A DNA stretch of 14,206 nucleotides from Synergistales bacterium (GCA_025997935.1 BNVG01000044.1:1-14206), one strand, 5' to 3'. Counted from the first letter of the stretch, positions 1 to 7,964 are shown. Made by a program: numbers and translations. The notes: generated from the sequence alone by a model not told the origin.

Positions 1-54
1 TGTACAGGTGGAGAGAAGTTCCCGAGCTTTGAACACATATATCCCTAACCCTTG
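1..54. repeat. Outer arm of left terminal inverted repeat
   Basis: Bases 1-54 are the exact reverse complement of 707-760. After one skipped base the six bases GCCGCG (55-60) are again shared with the partner side (700-705), so the junction lies in microhomology. The copy carries the 3' end of the HAD gene (729-1334) and the short gap beyond it, but is joined directly to the inside of the YibE/F gene. It runs off the left edge, so its full length is unknown. The inner copy sits in normal gene context; this outer copy is probably the product of a fold-back event. Confidence 0.95.
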
Positions 55-716
55 GCCGCGAATGGTTGGTCGCCCGTGCTTTTCGCTTTCATGGCGTCTT
101 TTTTTATAGCGGGGCAACGGTTTTTTTGGTGGTTCACCGCGTTCAATCCCGTCCGGTGGCCTTTCTCGGCACAATGGGCGGGGTGTGCGGCGCTTTTTCG
201 CTTGGGTTTGTTATGGTACACCTTTGGCAGCTGTCCGGGCTGTCCGGCGACGGCGCCGCGTTATTGGCCAGCACTATGCCCGACATAGACCTTCGCGGAA
301 TTTTGCTGGCGTCGATAATAATAAGCTCGATAGGCGCGGTGCTGGATGTCGGAATATCCATCACAGCGTCTATGTCCGAGCTTATAGAGTACGACCCCGC
401 CATATCGAATCTCGCTCTGTGGACGTCGGGGATACGGGTCGGGACGGAGGTTTTAGGGAGCATGATAAACACCCTTATCCTCGCCTACCTCGGCACGTCC
501 CTGCCTGTTGCTATACTTATCAGCAACGCCGGGGCGGACTTCTGGGGGCTTATGAACGATCCCTACGTAGGGCAGGAGATAGTCCAAAGCCTCGCCGGCA
601 CGTCCGGCCTCCTGCTGACCATACCGATAACCGCGACGCTTTTCACGCTCAGGGAAAAATGGCGCGACGGCAACGCCAAAAGTGACGCAAAACATGGCGC
701 GCGGCGCAAGGGTTAG
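55..716 (+). CDS. YibE/F family multi-pass membrane protein, 5'-truncated, apparent frameshift
   Basis: This is the C-terminal part of a YibE/F-family integral membrane protein of unknown function. The core match is in the frame that opens at 66: the FLGTMGGV stretch, the hallmark LRGILLASIIISSIGAVLDV followed by GISITASMSE, then RVGTEVLGSMINTLILAYLG, and a last membrane segment with TIPITATLF. About four hydrophobic segments are visible. The preceding family-like stretch GWSPVLFAFMAS is in the frame that contains base 52, so the reading frame changes between roughly 99 and 114, in or next to the T7 and G4 runs; one added base restores a continuous protein. That could be a sequencing error or a real mutation. 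The 5' end is lost at the fold-back junction near 54, so no start codon is present. The stop (714-716) lies 12 bases from the stop of the convergent HAD gene. Confidence 0.82.
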
Positions 717-760
717 GGATATATGTGTTCAAAGCTCGGGAACTTCTCTCCACCTGTACA
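707..760. repeat. Inner arm of left terminal inverted repeat
   Basis: This is the partner of 1-54, with exact complementarity over 54 bases and 652 bases between the arms. It spans the YibE/F stop codon, the short convergent gap and the last codons of the HAD gene. Gene order reads naturally through it, so this arm is probably the native locus. Confidence 0.95.
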
Positions 761-1334
761 CGGGATAGTCGGCCAAGGCCAGCATCTCGCGGTCGCCTCC
801 GCTGTCGCCGTAGGCGTAGATTTCGGAGTAGCGGCTTAAATCGACGGCTTTGCGGATACGCGCGACCTTCTCGGCCCCCCGGCAGTTCGGCGTGGCGAGG
901 CGTCCCGTCAGTACGCCGCCCTCGTCTACCTCCAACTCCGTCCCTATGACTATGACGTCTTTGCTCTGACGCTTTGCCCAAAACGCTATCCATTCTTTCA
1001 TGGAAGCCGTCACGACGTAGACCGAGTCTTTACGCGACAGGTGTTTTGAGAAAGTCTTCACGGCCGACGGCCTGATGATTTTGTCGAGCCTTGTATCGGC
1101 GTATTGCTTGGCCATAGATAAATAAAAATCGTAGCTCACTCCGCCTAAGAGTGAGCTTAGCATGGCTTCTTTCAGAAAACCCCTGTCGAACCTGAGAGAG
1201 CGGAGCGACGCCCCCGCGGCTTTGGCCGCGGCAAAAGCGACGCGTCGCTTTCCGGATGAAAACGAAAAAAAATCCCCGAACGAGTCTCGCGTCGTCAAAG
1301 TCCCGTCAAAATCAAAAAGAGCGAGAGAAGGCAC
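729..1334 (-). CDS. HAD-IB family (SerB-like) hydrolase
   Basis: This is a HAD-superfamily phosphatase of subfamily IB, the group with phosphoserine phosphatase-like enzymes; the substrate cannot be read from sequence. Counting from the GTG start at 1334 (201 aa), motif I is FDFDGTLT (nucleophile Asp8, acid/base Asp10), motif II is VVTAS with Thr109, the motif III Lys is in GAEKV (Lys156), and motif IV is GDSGGDREML with acidic residues for Mg2+. The segment between motifs I and II forms the cap. The start is chosen because GGGGTGA (1340-1346, minus strand) lies five bases upstream; an upstream in-frame GTG at 1343 has no ribosome site. It lies about 60 bases downstream of the alcohol dehydrogenase on the same strand, with a hairpin between, so the two are probably co-transcribed. 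Family assignment is firm, function open. Confidence 0.86.
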   Translation of the reverse strand: MPSLALFDFDGTLTTRDSFGDFFSFSSGKRRVAFAAAKAAGASLRSLRFDRGFLKEAMLSSLLGGVSYDFYLSMAKQYADTRLDKIIRPSAVKTFSKHLSRKDSVYVVTASMKEWIAFWAKRQSKDVIVIGTELEVDEGGVLTGRLATPNCRGAEKVARIRKAVDLSRYSEIYAYGDSGGDREMLALADYPVYRWREVPEL

Positions 1335-1358
1335 AAAAATCACCCCAATTATGAAGAT

Positions 1359-1388
1359 GCAGGGGCGACACGCCTCGGTCGCTCCTGC
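1359..1388 (-). other. Hairpin between alcohol dehydrogenase and HAD genes
   Basis: GCAGG and GCGAC (1359-1369) pair with GTCGC and CCTGC (1378-1388) around an eight-base loop, with one mismatch in the middle on the minus-strand RNA (a G-U pair on the plus strand). No U-run follows on the minus strand, so it does not look like an intrinsic terminator. It may modulate expression or RNA stability between the two genes. Confidence 0.45.
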
Positions 1389-1395
1389 GTTTGTT

Positions 1396-2562
1396 TTAGT
1401 ACGCCAGTTTGTATATCTCCAAAATATCCTCGCTCGTCAAAGACTGCAATACGCCAAACGGCGCGAAGATGGAGGCGTTCTTGGCCAAGCGATCGATGTC
1501 GGACTCCGGGATATTGAGCTCTCTGAGCGTCGTGGGGGCGCCGAGAGAGCGGAAGAACCTCTCGAGCTCGTCTATCCCGGCGGCGGCGCGGTCTTCTTCG
1601 TCTTTGCCCCTTATGTCGAATACGGACTCCGCGAAACGGGCGAATGGCGTCGGATGGTCTCTGTAGAGATAACGGGCCCAGGCCGGCATCATCACTGACA
1701 AAGACGCGCCGTGCGGCGTGTCATAAATAAGGCTCAGAGAGTGTCCTAATTTGTGGGAGGAGAAGTCCCCGCGCGGGTCGCGCCCGCAGGACATAGAGCC
1801 GTTATGCCCTAAAGAGGCCGCCCAGGCGTACTGAGAGCGGGCGACATAGTCGTCGGGGGACTCGCGCAGGGCCGGTATTATACGAATCATACTTTTAATG
1901 ATGGCGTAGCCCTGTTCATCTATAAGCTCCGCGCCCTCAGCCCCGTCGAAGAGCCTCTCCAATACGTGGGCCATAATGTCGATTCCGCCGTTGACCGTCT
2001 GGGACTCGGGCATGGACGCCTGGACGGACGGGTCGATGATGGAGACGCGAGGGAAAAGATACGGGCTGGTTATGGATGTCTTTTTGTCCTGCTCCGGGTT
2101 GGAAACAACTGCGATGTTGTTGACTTCGCTTGACGTGGCGGAGGCCGTCAGCACTCCGTAAATCGGTAACGCGCTCTCTATTGCGGCCGTCCCCTCAAAC
2201 AGATCCCACACGTCGCCTTTATAGAGCGCTCCTGCCGCTATGGCCTTCGCTGAGTCGAAGACGCTACCACCTCCGACGGGAACGATGGCGTCTACCGAAG
2301 CGGCCTTTATTCGGGCGACTCCCTCGCGCACCTTGTCTACGCGCGGATTTGACTTCACTCCGCCAAGCTCGACAAAAGCTATCTTGTTTTCGTTCAGCGC
2401 GTCGGTTACCTGAGTGTAAACTCCGTTTTTGAAGATGGCCTTGCCGCCGTAAAGCAAAAGGACGCTCTTTGCGCCGACGGCGGATAATTGAACCGCGATT
2501 TGGGAAATCGTCCCCTCACCAAAAATAACAATCGTAGGATTCCACCACATAAAATTTTTCAT
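1396..2562 (-). CDS. Iron-containing alcohol dehydrogenase (YqhD/BDH type)
   Basis: This is a group III metal-dependent alcohol dehydrogenase that reduces aldehydes to alcohols with NAD(P)H; the real substrate is unknown. The N-terminal half is the nucleotide-binding domain, with WWNPTIVIFGEG at residues 6-17 and GGGSVFDSAKAIAAG at 97-111. The C-terminal half is helical and carries the metal ligands Asp195, His199, His270 and His284, with the same spacing as in E. coli YqhD. Length is 388 aa, normal for the family. The start is the ATG at 2562, which has GGAGG (2573-2577) about ten bases upstream; an open frame extends 21 bases further but has no such site. The gene is divergent from adenine deaminase and precedes the HAD gene. 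A role in fermentative redox balance is inference. Confidence 0.92.
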   Translation of the reverse strand: MKNFMWWNPTIVIFGEGTISQIAVQLSAVGAKSVLLLYGGKAIFKNGVYTQVTDALNENKIAFVELGGVKSNPRVDKVREGVARIKAASVDAIVPVGGGSVFDSAKAIAAGALYKGDVWDLFEGTAAIESALPIYGVLTASATSSEVNNIAVVSNPEQDKKTSITSPYLFPRVSIIDPSVQASMPESQTVNGGIDIMAHVLERLFDGAEGAELIDEQGYAIIKSMIRIIPALRESPDDYVARSQYAWAASLGHNGSMSCGRDPRGDFSSHKLGHSLSLIYDTPHGASLSVMMPAWARYLYRDHPTPFARFAESVFDIRGKDEEDRAAAGIDELERFFRSLGAPTTLRELNIPESDIDRLAKNASIFAPFGVLQSLTSEDILEIYKLAY

Positions 2563-2597
2563 TTCAAAACCGCCTCCAAACAAAAGTATTATTCTGA

Positions 2598-2632
2598 AAT
2601 TATAGCCATTTACAAGAATTATAGCTATTTAC
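2598..2632. repeat. Two 16-bp direct repeats in the divergent promoter region
   Basis: Bases 2598-2613 and 2617-2632 are the same 16-mer, AATTATAGCYATTTAC, differing only at the C/T position, with a 19-base period. On the minus strand each unit contains a TATAAT hexamer 36-60 bases upstream of the alcohol dehydrogenase start. The pair may be a regulator site with two half-sites on one face of the helix, or duplicated -10 elements. No convincing -35 element is placed for either hexamer. Confidence 0.6.
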
Positions 2633-2655
2633 TAAAACACAAAACGCGATTTTAT

Positions 2656-2685
2656 TTAACTATTATATTCAAAACCAGTTATAAT
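2656..2685 (+). promoter_or_regulatory. Candidate sigma70-type promoter for adenine deaminase
   Basis: A -35-like TTAACT (2656-2661) and a perfect -10 TATAAT (2680-2685) are separated by 18 bases in AT-rich DNA. Transcription would start near 2692, just ahead of GGGGGTG (2703-2709) and the GTG start at 2716. It would serve adenine deaminase and possibly the whole plus-strand run of genes to 9216. Confidence 0.5.
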
Positions 2686-2715
2686 TTTAGTTAAATTTTT
2701 TTGGGGGTGTAGCCC

Positions 2716-4524
2716 GTGAATCGAAACAACAACCGAAAGCCGCCAGAACGCTTGGAGGATGTGACCATCGCTCTCGTAGCTGTTGCGATGGGGCGTGAAA
2801 GCGCGGACAGCGTCATCAAAAACACTCGGCTTGTCAATGTAAACACGGGAGAGATACAAGAAAATACAGATATAGCCATAAAGAACGGAAGGATAGCGCT
2901 CGTCGGGGACGCAACGCACACCATAGGCAAGAATACGCGCGTTACAGACGCGGATGGCATGTACGCCGCGCCGGGCTTCATGGACGGACACCTTCACATA
3001 GAGAGTAGCATGGTACGTGTGCGCGAGTTTGCGCGCGTAGTAATTCCTCACGGCACGACGGCGATTTTTCCGGACCCTCACGAAATAGCCAACGTATTAG
3101 GCGTACGCGGCGTCAAATTTATGGCCGAAGACGCAGTTTCCACTCCGCTTCGCGTGTTTACCATGGCTCCGTCCTGCGTCCCGTCGCAGTCGGATTTCGA
3201 GGACGGCGGGGCCGCGCTTGGCGTCGACGACATAGCGTCTTTGATGGAGCGGGATGATATTTACGGCCTCGGCGAGGTTATGAACTTCACGGGCGTAAAA
3301 AACGGAGATAAAGACCTCCATAAAGAGATGGCCGTCACTGCCGCAAAAAATAAAATTATCACCGGACACTACGCCATGCCGGAGACGGGGGCGGGGCTTA
3401 ACGCTTATGTAGCGGCGGGGGCGCGTTGCTGTCATGAGTCCGAACGGCGCGAAGACGCCATCGCCAAAATGAGGCTCGGTATGTACGTGCAAATCAGAGA
3501 GGGCTCGGCCTGGCGGAACGTGCATGAAGTCATAAAAGCCATAACGGAGCGCCGCGTGGACTCGCGCTTCGCTACTCTCGTCAGCGACGACGTACACCCC
3601 GACACTCTACTGACGCTCGGACACATGGATCATATCGTAAGGCGCGTCATAGAAGAGGGCGTAGACCCCATAACCGCCATTCAAATGGCCACAATCAACA
3701 CCGCTCAGTGTTATCAAATGGATAGGGATTTGGGCAGCGTCTCCCCCGGTAAATGCGCCGATATTATATTGCTCAGCGACCTGGCTAAAGTCAAAGTCAA
3801 AAAGGTTTTTATAGACGGAGAGCCCGTGGCTGACAACAACAGGCTTCTCATCTCGATAGAGCAGGTCGCCGTACCCGACGCTGTGCGTAATACATGTAGG
3901 GTCAAAGGGTCTATATATGAGCGTGACTTGTTGATTCAGGCGCCTGACGGCGCGTCCGGCAAGGTAGCGACGCGAGTTATAGAGGTCGTGGAGTCGAGAG
4001 CCGCTACAACGGCGCGCGAAATAGATATGAATATAGAGGACGGATTCGTTCCGGCCAATGTCGAGAAAGACATCGCGAAGCTGGTTGTCATAGAGCGGCA
4101 CAAGGCAAGCGGAGTTATGGGAAAGGGTTTTGTCAAGGGCTTTCACATCAAGAGCGGAGCCGTGGCGTCGACAGTGTCGCATGACGCGCATAACCTCATT
4201 ATTCTCGGCACAAACGACCGCGATATGGCCCTTGCCGGCAACAGCCTGCTTGATTATGAGGGCGGAATTGTCGTGGTCGAGGACGGGGAAATTCTTTCAA
4301 ATTTACCCCTACCCATAGCCGGTCTCATGTCCGGAGATCCCGCTCTTATTGTGGCTGATTTTGTACTCAGCCTTGACGAGGCCTGGAAGGACATCGGATG
4401 CGCCATGGAATCGCCTTTTATGGCCATGACGTTGCTTTCTTTGAGCGTTATTCCAGAGTTGCGCCTGACTAACCGCGGGCTTGTCGACGTTGTAAATGGC
4501 AGATTTACAAGTCTTTTCGTCTGA
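2716..4524 (+). CDS. ade: Adenine deaminase
   Basis: This amidohydrolase converts adenine to hypoxanthine and ammonia (EC 3.5.4.2) for purine salvage; it is expected to be cytosolic. The 602-aa product has normal length. The N-terminal beta-domain carries KNTRLVNVNTGEI (about 35-47). The metal-dependent barrel has GFMDGHLHIESSM with His92 and His94, then FPDPHEIANVLG (118-129), GLGEVMNF with Glu187, GHYAMP with His218, CHES with His240, and LVSDDVHP with Asp291. The adenine deaminase C-terminal domain follows (about 420-600), including FHIKSGAVASTVSHDAHN. Start is GTG at 2716 with GGGGGTG seven bases upstream; the candidate promoter is at 2656-2685. The last 29 bases overlap the PAS-protein gene, suggesting translational coupling. 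All expected metal and catalytic positions appear present. Confidence 0.95.
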   Translation: MNRNNNRKPPERLEDVTIALVAVAMGRESADSVIKNTRLVNVNTGEIQENTDIAIKNGRIALVGDATHTIGKNTRVTDADGMYAAPGFMDGHLHIESSMVRVREFARVVIPHGTTAIFPDPHEIANVLGVRGVKFMAEDAVSTPLRVFTMAPSCVPSQSDFEDGGAALGVDDIASLMERDDIYGLGEVMNFTGVKNGDKDLHKEMAVTAAKNKIITGHYAMPETGAGLNAYVAAGARCCHESERREDAIAKMRLGMYVQIREGSAWRNVHEVIKAITERRVDSRFATLVSDDVHPDTLLTLGHMDHIVRRVIEEGVDPITAIQMATINTAQCYQMDRDLGSVSPGKCADIILLSDLAKVKVKKVFIDGEPVADNNRLLISIEQVAVPDAVRNTCRVKGSIYERDLLIQAPDGASGKVATRVIEVVESRAATTAREIDMNIEDGFVPANVEKDIAKLVVIERHKASGVMGKGFVKGFHIKSGAVASTVSHDAHNLIILGTNDRDMALAGNSLLDYEGGIVVVEDGEILSNLPLPIAGLMSGDPALIVADFVLSLDEAWKDIGCAMESPFMAMTLLSLSVIPELRLTNRGLVDVVNGRFTSLFV

Positions 4525-5050
4525 CGCGCCAAAGGCTCGTTTTCTGACCGGACGTTCGGGCTTGCGCTATCGCCCCGCCGTTGACGGCGTCACCGACGAC
4601 GGTAAATATGATGACTACGATGTTTACGCTGATCAAATCGTTGAGCTGAGGCGGGAGATCATGAGGATGGAGCGAGCCGCCAAGGTGTGCGAGGAGATGG
4701 AACAGCGTTATCTTGGAGTAGTGGGTAGCTCTGTTTTTTTGTACGCGATGCTCACGTCGGGCGGTCGGTTTCGCGTCATGAATCGGCGCGCCGAAGATTT
4801 TTTCGGCGTCACGCTCAGGGCTTCGCAAAACGTGACTATTCAGTCGCTCGCCGGCCCGGGATACGCGCGGGAGATTGATTTTATGCTGAAAGACGCCATG
4901 AGAAAGCCGACGCGAGTCGTGTTTCCCGCTATCAGAACCAACAAAAACTTGGGGTGGCTCGATATGGAATTAAGCCCGTCCGTATATGAGGGTGTTTCGA
5001 GCATACAGATTATGGCTTTTGACATCACGGATTTCATTAAGGGCGATTAA
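4496..5050 (+). CDS. Single PAS-domain protein
   Basis: A 184-aa soluble protein, apparently a stand-alone sensor domain with no visible output domain. Residues 1-43 are of low complexity and unassigned. Residues about 44-71 are charged and helical, probably a short coiled coil. Residues about 72-182 resemble a PAS fold: GGRFRVMNRRAEDFFGV (89-105) matches the conserved strand-turn-helix with the N-R-A-E-x-F-G pattern, and the end, SSIQIMAFDITDF (168-180), matches the last PAS strand and its usual D-I-T motif. The proposed ATG lies inside the end of adenine deaminase (29-base overlap) and lacks a clear ribosome site, so translation may depend on coupling. Ligand and partner are unknown; context gives a possible link to purine salvage only by proximity. 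Confidence 0.75.
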   Translation: MADLQVFSSDAPKARFLTGRSGLRYRPAVDGVTDDGKYDDYDVYADQIVELRREIMRMERAAKVCEEMEQRYLGVVGSSVFLYAMLTSGGRFRVMNRRAEDFFGVTLRASQNVTIQSLAGPGYAREIDFMLKDAMRKPTRVVFPAIRTNKNLGWLDMELSPSVYEGVSSIQIMAFDITDFIKGD

Positions 5051-5064
5051 AAAGGGCGATTAAA
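5039..5064. repeat. 13-bp tandem duplication across the PAS-gene stop codon
   Basis: The unit AAGGGCGATTAAA occurs twice in direct succession (5039-5051 and 5052-5064). The first copy contains the TAA stop of the PAS gene; the second, out of frame, falls in the gap before the kinase gene. It looks like a recent slippage duplication. Confidence 0.8.
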
Positions 5065-5115
5065 AACGGTTTAGCGATTCGGCTTTTAATTTGCGTTAAA
5101 GAGGAGCGTAAGACA

Positions 5116-5751
5116 ATGGGACAGATTCAAATCATCGTGGAGGGAATGACGGCGAGCGGCAAATCTACAATCGTGAACCTCCTCTCGGAGCGTCTGGGGT
5201 TCAAGGTCATGCCGGAGGAGTTTCGAGATCAGCACGATCTGTTGAGTCGGTTTCACCACGACCGCCGCTGGGCGTTTCCTATGCAGCTGAATTTTTTGGT
5301 GACGCGCTTCGCGCAGTATCTTTGCGCTTCGGAGGAAGAAAAATATATAATGGATCGTAGCATTTTCGGCGACAAGGTTTACGCCACGCTTTATTATAAA
5401 CAGGGTTATTTCAAAGACAGCCATTTTGGTTGCTATCTGACGCTTTATGATTCTCTCCTCAAATACGCAAAGGCTCCGCGCCTTTTGGTTCTCGTGCAGT
5501 GCCCGTTCGACGAGATAATGCGCCGTATCAAAGCCCGAGGCCGCGAAGATGAGATAGCCGCCGGGGAGGACTACTGGCGCGCGCTTTATAACGCCTACGA
5601 ACCTTTCATTGAGTTTGTGAAATCTGAGGTGGATATACCCAACTGCCTCGTACTCGACCTTGCCGACCCTAAGTTTATACATACGCCCTCGGCTGTCGAT
5701 AAATTCCTGAGCGACGTAAAAGCGTTTTTCCCTGAGCGTTTTTCGTCTTGA
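5116..5751 (+). CDS. Deoxynucleoside kinase (dNK/dGK/dAK family)
   Basis: This P-loop kinase transfers phosphate from ATP to a deoxynucleoside, giving the dNMP for salvage. The protein has 211 aa, typical for bacterial members. The Walker A motif GMTASGKS is at residues 10-17. Gln57 in WAFPMQLNF fits the base-contacting Gln of the family. The DRS motif (MDRSIFGDK, Asp80-Arg81-Ser82) is the catalytic/substrate element. RRIKARGREDE (136-146) is the arginine-rich LID. Which nucleoside is preferred (dA, dG or others) cannot be told from the motifs. GAGGAG (5101-5106) lies nine bases ahead of the ATG. The stop overlaps the proposed TTG start of tex by four bases. Together with adenine deaminase upstream it suggests a salvage operon. 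Confidence 0.9.
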   Translation: MGQIQIIVEGMTASGKSTIVNLLSERLGFKVMPEEFRDQHDLLSRFHHDRRWAFPMQLNFLVTRFAQYLCASEEEKYIMDRSIFGDKVYATLYYKQGYFKDSHFGCYLTLYDSLLKYAKAPRLLVLVQCPFDEIMRRIKARGREDEIAAGEDYWRALYNAYEPFIEFVKSEVDIPNCLVLDLADPKFIHTPSAVDKFLSDVKAFFPERFSS

Positions 5752-7964
5752 AAGACGCGAAAATGGAACCCCGGCTTATCGACGCTTCGACAAACGGTGT
5801 GGCGCGGAGGATAGCCAAAGAGCTTGGCCTGTCCGAGGCGCAGGTTGTCGCCGTGTTGGAGCTTTTTGAGCAGGGGAGTTCCGTTCCGTTTATAGCGCGC
5901 TACCGAAAAGAAGTCACGGGGTCTCTCGACGAGACCGTCATCACGGCTATACGAGACCGCGACGAAAAGATACAGGAGCTCGAAAAACGCAGAGCCGCCA
6001 TTCTGGAGTCCTTAATTGAAAGAGAACTTCTGAGCGATGAGCTTAGGGTGACGCTCCTGTCCGCTCAGACTATGACGGCTCTCGAGGACGCGTATCTTCC
6101 GTATCGCCCGAAGCGCAGAACGCGCGCGCTTGTGGCGGCCGAAAAAGGACTCACTCCCTTAGCCGACATAATTCTTTCGCAGTCGCCCAACCTCGACCCC
6201 GACGTCGCGGCGTCGGAGTTTATCTCGGATGAAAAAGGCGTCAAGACAGCCGCTGACGCCATAGCCGGCGCGCTTGACATACTGTCTGAGAGATTTAGTG
6301 AAAATACTGAGGCGCGGCGAGAGACCAGAAAAATCTTCGCCCGCAAGTCCGTCCTGAAGAGCGCCATTGTCAAGGGCGCAAAAGAGGACGACCCGGAAAC
6401 CGCCGTCTACCGCGATTATTTCGACTGGAGCGAATCAGTGCTCGCCATGCCTTCGCACAGAGTGCTGGCCATATTCCGCGGGGAGAAAGAGGGGCATCTT
6501 TCGGTGTCGGCGGAACCGCCGGAGCCCGATTGCGTCTCCGTCCTCAAGCGTATGTTCGTCAGCGGGACAAGCGCCTCGTCGCGCCTCGTGGCCGACGCCG
6601 TGTGCGACGGGTACAGGAGGCTTCTGAAGCCGTCTATGGAGAACGAGTTGCGCGGAGTCTTGAAAAAACGCGCGGACGCCGAGGCTATCAGGATTTTTGC
6701 CGACAACGCTCGCGAGGTTCTCATGGCCTCTCCAATGGGCCGGAAGGCCACGCTCGCCATCGACCCCGGCCTACGTACAGGATGCAAAGTCGTTTGCTTG
6801 GATTCTCAGGGGCGACTGTTGCAGAGTGACGTTATCTTCCCTTTTTTGGGCGAGGGACAAAAAAAAGCCGCGGCGGAAAAAATTTTGTCCCTGATTAAAA
6901 AGCATGATATTCGCGCGCTTGCCATAGGCAACGGTACGGCGGGGCGCGAGACCGAGGCGTTTGTCCGTTCGTTGAACATCCCCCCCGACCTGATAATAGC
7001 GTCCGTAAACGAGAGCGGCGCTTCTATATATTCCGCGTCCGAAACGGCGCGCAAAGAATTTCCAAATCACGACATAACGGTCAGAGGCGCCGTCTCGATA
7101 GGCCGACGCCTGATGGATCCATTGGCGGAGCTTGTCAAAATAGACCCGAAATCTATAGGCGTGGGTCAATATCAGCACGACGTAGACCAAAAAGAACTGA
7201 AAAAATCTCTTGACGATGTTGTGACGCGCTGCGTAAACGCCGTGGGCGTCGAGGTCAACACCGCGAGCGTCGAGCTTCTGTCCTATGTGTCCGGGCTAAA
7301 CAGACAGGCGGCGGAACAGCTCATCAAATACCGTGAGGCCAACGGGGCCTTCGAGTCCCGCGAATCTCTCAAAAAAGTGCCCCGCTTGGGCCCCAAGACC
7401 TTTGAGCAGTCGGCGGGGTTTTTGCGCGTGCGTTCATCCGCCAACCCCTTGGACGCATCAGCCGTTCATCCCGAAAACTATTCGACGGTGGAAAAAATGG
7501 CCTCGGGGTTAGGTTGCTCCGTGGCCGAACTTATGTCGTCCCCGGAGTTAAGGGCCGGAATCAAAATAGAAAAATTCGTCTCGGATAAGGCCGGCCTGCC
7601 TACGCTGAAAGATATTTTGCAGGAGTTAGCGAAGCCAGGGCGCGACCCGCGAACGGCCTTTGAGGCGTTTGCGTTTGACCCCTCGGTTCGTGAAATGCGC
7701 GATCTTCGTATCGGGATGATTCTGCCCGGCGTGGTCACAAACGTCACGGCGTTCGGAGCTTTTGTCGACATAGGCGTTCATCAGGACGGCCTTTTGCATA
7801 TAAGCCGCATGTCCGACACGTTTGTGGAAAACCCCCAGGCCGTTTTGAAGCCGGGGCAGAGGGTTAAAGCGGCCGTTATTGATGTGGATGAAAAGAGAAA
7901 AAGAGTTTCGCTTTCGATGAAAAAACAGGATTTAGAAAAGTCGGAAAAACATGGAACGGTTTGA
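5748..7964 (+). CDS. tex: Tex family RNA-binding transcription accessory protein
   Basis: Tex is a conserved nucleic-acid-binding protein related to eukaryotic Spt6, implicated in transcription and RNA metabolism. The 738-aa product has the full domain order: helical Tex N-terminal region (about 10-320, with GSSVPFIARYRKEVTGSLDE near its start), YqgF/RNase H-like domain beginning at TLAIDPGLRTGCKV (about 335), helix-hairpin-helix repeats (about 500-565, with VSGLNRQAAEQLIKYREANG), and a C-terminal S1 domain (about 655-725, with TNVTAFGAFVDIGVHQDGLL). The start is uncertain: TTG at 5748 overlaps the kinase stop by four bases and has a weak GAGCG upstream, while ATG at 5763 has no better site. 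The last 14 bases overlap the flavoprotein gene. No domain is missing. Confidence 0.95.
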   Translation: MKDAKMEPRLIDASTNGVARRIAKELGLSEAQVVAVLELFEQGSSVPFIARYRKEVTGSLDETVITAIRDRDEKIQELEKRRAAILESLIERELLSDELRVTLLSAQTMTALEDAYLPYRPKRRTRALVAAEKGLTPLADIILSQSPNLDPDVAASEFISDEKGVKTAADAIAGALDILSERFSENTEARRETRKIFARKSVLKSAIVKGAKEDDPETAVYRDYFDWSESVLAMPSHRVLAIFRGEKEGHLSVSAEPPEPDCVSVLKRMFVSGTSASSRLVADAVCDGYRRLLKPSMENELRGVLKKRADAEAIRIFADNAREVLMASPMGRKATLAIDPGLRTGCKVVCLDSQGRLLQSDVIFPFLGEGQKKAAAEKILSLIKKHDIRALAIGNGTAGRETEAFVRSLNIPPDLIIASVNESGASIYSASETARKEFPNHDITVRGAVSIGRRLMDPLAELVKIDPKSIGVGQYQHDVDQKELKKSLDDVVTRCVNAVGVEVNTASVELLSYVSGLNRQAAEQLIKYREANGAFESRESLKKVPRLGPKTFEQSAGFLRVRSSANPLDASAVHPENYSTVEKMASGLGCSVAELMSSPELRAGIKIEKFVSDKAGLPTLKDILQELAKPGRDPRTAFEAFAFDPSVREMRDLRIGMILPGVVTNVTAFGAFVDIGVHQDGLLHISRMSDTFVENPQAVLKPGQRVKAAVIDVDEKRKRVSLSMKKQDLEKSEKHGTV

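Noticed and set aside
3097..4191. Several minus-strand open frames of 160-190 codons inside adenine deaminase
   Set aside because: They are shadows in the opposite strand of a gene with all family motifs and normal length.
5065..5115. Promoter ahead of the deoxynucleoside kinase
   Set aside because: TTTAGC and TTTAAT-like hexamers are present but their spacing is far too short; the gene is more simply read from the upstream transcript.
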